Assembly (NCBI GenBank): GCA_963721405.1
Contig: CAVRJA010000007.1
Span: 8,032-72,031, forward strand
DNA from: JAFNAG01 sp963721405
GTDB lineage: Bacteria; Acidobacteriota; UBA6911
DNA length: 64,000 nucleotides
Reading direction: 5' to 3'
Positions 61,529 through 64,000 of this stretch are shown piece after piece. Position numbers and translations under genes: made by a program. Within the stretch, counting starts at the first letter, position 1. Every line of letters starts with the position of its first letter. The notes beneath the pieces are model-generated. The model did no database searches, was not told the DNA's origin, and saw only the letters and a program-made list of their open reading frames with translations.

Positions 61529-63931
61529 TTATTTCACCTTACGGGCCTTGCCAGCCGGCTTGTCGGGCCCAAAGGGACTCACAGTCGTGCTGGCGCGGCG
61601 TCCGGTGGTGATCGAGAAATACTCGATCCACTTTGCGGCGATTTCGTTCGCGCGCTTGATGGTGTCGGGCTTCGGAGACGTTGCCCCCGGCGCGGCGATC
61701 AGCACGAGGCCGGTGTTAAACTTCCGCTGCGATTTATCGGGCGTCGGTGTGCGAAGCCCCTCGGCCGCAAGCACATCGTTCACCGTGATCTTGATCCGGT
61801 TGGCCTTGAAGATCGGATGGTCGTTCGCATCGCGTCCGGCGGCCGCCAAGTTCCGCAGGAGGAAGAAGTCGGGCACTTCCGCCGGCGTGGCCAGGCCCAT
61901 CAGGTAAAGCTCGAGGTACGACCAGCCGGTGGCAGGGACATAGTAGTCGTCGTCAAGCTGGGTGAACGTGCCGTCAAAGTTGTCCTGCCAGACGCCGCCG
62001 CCCATCAGCGAAGCTTCTACCGTGCGTTTGTAAGGGAAGGCGACGGGCGCCTGCAAGCCGCGCTGCCAGTGCGTCGGCCCGAGTTCGATCAGTTCATTGC
62101 CGACCTTGGCGCGCACAAAGGCGCTCCAGCGGTGGCCCAGCTCGTGCGCGACCTGCGACATGGCGAAGTCGTAGCCGGTCATGGGACCGCCCGCACGCTG
62201 TGCGGTCACGCCTTCCGGAGAACGCTCCTGCATCTGGTTTGCACCGGAGTGTATCGGCTGGATGATTTCCCATTGGAAGCGGCCCTGGCTGCAATAGGCC
62301 CCGGGGTTCCCATTCCTGTCGCGCAGGCCCTGGACGCTGTAGGGACCGGTATCGCCGCCGCGCGGACCGTTGCTGGAACTGCCCGCCTCCGGGTCGTCGA
62401 TACGGAAGTCGGAGTAGTAAATCAAGAAGTCGAAGTTGTCGCCTAATCCCCGGATTACTGTGCACGGCAGGTCCCGCATCATCGTAGTTTTCGATACGTA
62501 ATGGAACGACTCGTAGACGATCGGGAATGGGCCGTCCTTGGCGGTGATCGAGGAGAAGTCCACGTCAGGGCTTTGGAGCCCGGCCAACTTCACCGCCTGC
62601 GGCGCCAGTTCGTCCACCGTGGTCGGCGTGATGCGCTGGCCGCCCTGGGCCGGAACGGGCTGGGCACCCTGGGCCGCGGCAGGCGCCGCTGGGCGAGTGC
62701 TGACGTCCGCCGCCACGGTGATCGTGCCCGCCTTGGCCATCTCTGCCGGCAGGATGCCCTGGAACGAAATGGTGTTTCCTTCAACCTTTACTGCCGGCGA
62801 TACGCCCGGCCCGGAAGCCGCGTAGCTGGTGGGAGCGCCGCCGCGGTTGCCGCCACGTCCCATGCCGCCCGCGCGAACCACCCAGACGGCCGGTTGAACG
62901 GCCGGCGCGGCCTTCGCAGTCCTAGCGCCCGGGGCAGCAGCCTTGCTCGACGGGGTGAACGTCACCCGATACGTAACGCCCGCCGCGCCCGGATCACCCG
63001 CCTGAAGCGGAGCGCCGCGGGTGTCGAGCGAAACCTTCAAGAACATGCCGCCGACAGACGATAGCTTCACTTCCTGAATATTGAGGTATGCGGCGACCGC
63101 CGGGTTCTCCTTGCCGTTCAGCGTGGCGATCGCTTGCTCGGCGCCGTCTGTTACCATCGGGTAGAGCCCGAGGATGGCGTCCTTGGCGTTGAGCTTTTCG
63201 TACGACATCTCAACCGAGCCGTCCTTATAGAGGACCGCCTGGAAACGATTGTCGGTCGGGACCCAGGTCCAATCCTGAATTCCGGCGTACGGCTCGGTGA
63301 CATCCCACGTGATCACAACGCGATCGTCCAGTTCCTTCACGTAGCGGCTGGGCGTATTCGGCTTGCCCTGGAAGCGCAGCCTGAAGAAAACCAGGATGGC
63401 CGGTTGGGTGTTTAGCAGCGTGCGCGCGACGTCCTGCAATTGCGCGAAGCGATTCGCAACAGAAATGCCGCCCATGCCGCCGCGACCACCGCCCTGTGCC
63501 CCGCCCGCGCGACCCTGCGCAGCTGCCGGCGCAGACGTCACGGTCGGGAAGGCGATTGACCCGTTCACGCCGACCGTGAACGAATCCCAGCTCTTGCCGG
63601 AGAAGGGGAAGGTGAACTTCTTCAGCGCGATCTGCGCGCCGCTCAGTTCGGCGCCGAAATCGGCGTCCCACTTCAGCGGCGAAGTCTCGGCGCGGTAGCC
63701 CGCTCCTTCGGGAGTGAACTTCACCGTGCGCTTTGTCAGATCAAACAGCGTTTCCTTGCCGAAAACGCCCTCGTCCAGAGTCATGTAGATGAGATCCCCC
63801 GCGGCGCTTACTTTGCCGACGGAACGCCCCGTGGGCTCCTGGAATCCCTGCGCGTGGAGCGGATCGTAAGAGAGGAAAAGTAAGAGAACGATCAGAGCTG
63901 CGCTGCTTGACAAAGCCCGGCTGGTTTTCAT
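61529..63931 (-). CDS. Large secreted protein with HELGH zincin-like motif
   Basis: An 800-aa exported protein; the ATG at 63931 opens a signal peptide (SSSAALIVLLLFLSYDPLHAQ). Residues about 40-340 are beta-rich with GRAGGAQGGG low-complexity inserts. The C-terminal third contains QVAHELGHRW, an HExxH zinc-peptidase-type motif, followed by an Asn/Gly/Asp-rich segment (WQDNFDGTFTQLDDDYY). It is similar in style to other acidobacterial secreted proteins but I cannot name a family. Metalloprotease activity is possible, not shown; the third zinc ligand was not identified. The last 69 bases of the window hold nothing recognisable. Confidence 0.78.
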   Translation of the reverse strand: MKTSRALSSSAALIVLLLFLSYDPLHAQGFQEPTGRSVGKVSAAGDLIYMTLDEGVFGKETLFDLTKRTVKFTPEGAGYRAETSPLKWDADFGAELSGAQIALKKFTFPFSGKSWDSFTVGVNGSIAFPTVTSAPAAAQGRAGGAQGGGRGGMGGISVANRFAQLQDVARTLLNTQPAILVFFRLRFQGKPNTPSRYVKELDDRVVITWDVTEPYAGIQDWTWVPTDNRFQAVLYKDGSVEMSYEKLNAKDAILGLYPMVTDGAEQAIATLNGKENPAVAAYLNIQEVKLSSVGGMFLKVSLDTRGAPLQAGDPGAAGVTYRVTFTPSSKAAAPGARTAKAAPAVQPAVWVVRAGGMGRGGNRGGAPTSYAASGPGVSPAVKVEGNTISFQGILPAEMAKAGTITVAADVSTRPAAPAAAQGAQPVPAQGGQRITPTTVDELAPQAVKLAGLQSPDVDFSSITAKDGPFPIVYESFHYVSKTTMMRDLPCTVIRGLGDNFDFLIYYSDFRIDDPEAGSSSNGPRGGDTGPYSVQGLRDRNGNPGAYCSQGRFQWEIIQPIHSGANQMQERSPEGVTAQRAGGPMTGYDFAMSQVAHELGHRWSAFVRAKVGNELIELGPTHWQRGLQAPVAFPYKRTVEASLMGGGVWQDNFDGTFTQLDDDYYVPATGWSYLELYLMGLATPAEVPDFFLLRNLAAAGRDANDHPIFKANRIKITVNDVLAAEGLRTPTPDKSQRKFNTGLVLIAAPGATSPKPDTIKRANEIAAKWIEYFSITTGRRASTTVSPFGPDKPAGKARKVK

Positions 63932-64000
63932 CGTAGCACCCTTTCGATGATGGCTGGATTGAAGTACGGAAAAACGCGTGCATTCTGTCATGGGCGGGGG

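Overview
The window is high-GC DNA with gene content typical of Acidobacteriota: two roughly 1,300-residue TonB-dependent receptors with an N-terminal carboxypeptidase-regulatory-like domain, a thousand-residue Asp-box (BNR) secreted protein, secreted M14 peptidases, Gram-negative RND efflux systems and many palindromic intergenic repeats. No rRNA, tRNA, phage or complete insertion sequence is visible. The taxonomic call is an inference from gene content, not from a marker gene.

Layout. 1-3.7 kb: two tandem secreted M14 carboxypeptidases, the first cut by the window edge. 3.7-7.8 kb: bacterioferritin, thioredoxin reductase and a convergent membrane-TPR protein. 8.5-17.1 kb: two tandem paralogous TonB-dependent receptors, each followed by a strong hairpin. 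17.3-18 kb: a VapBC-type toxin-antitoxin pair. 18-24.9 kb: a HEAT-repeat/cyclophilin fusion, YjbQ, a HAD phosphatase, glycogen phosphorylase and a CPBP protease. 25.4-27.3 kb: moaA and a zinc-ribbon rhomboid protease. 27.4-33.8 kb: a heavy-metal CzcCBA-type efflux operon led by a small Cys/His-rich exported protein. 34.3-37.4 kb: the Asp-box protein.

37.8-46.5 kb holds the most unusual locus. Eight co-directional genes encode a taurine/nitrate-type ABC permease and ATPase, a membrane coiled-coil protein, a classic-clade AAA+ ATPase with a Vps4-like pore loop, a small helical protein, a PspA/IM30 (bacterial ESCRT-III) protein, a membrane-anchored substrate-binding protein fused to an OmpA peptidoglycan-binding domain, and a vWA lipoprotein. 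Together they look like an envelope-spanning machine rather than a simple nutrient importer.

47.4-53.7 kb: a TetR-controlled TolC/AcrA/AcrB efflux operon with two matching operators. 54.8-55.7 kb: an FmdB zinc ribbon and an AhpD/CMD-like protein whose second active-site cysteine is an in-frame TGA followed by a SECIS-like hairpin, so it is a probable selenoprotein. 55.9-56.6 kb: a Phd/PIN toxin-antitoxin pair with a clear promoter and operator. 57.2-59.9 kb: a SWIM-SNF2 helicase with a one-base frameshift. 60-61.2 kb: a DUF4143-type ATPase. 61.5-63.9 kb: a secreted HELGH-motif protein. Several intergenic regions carry large nested inverted repeats of about 170-280 bp.
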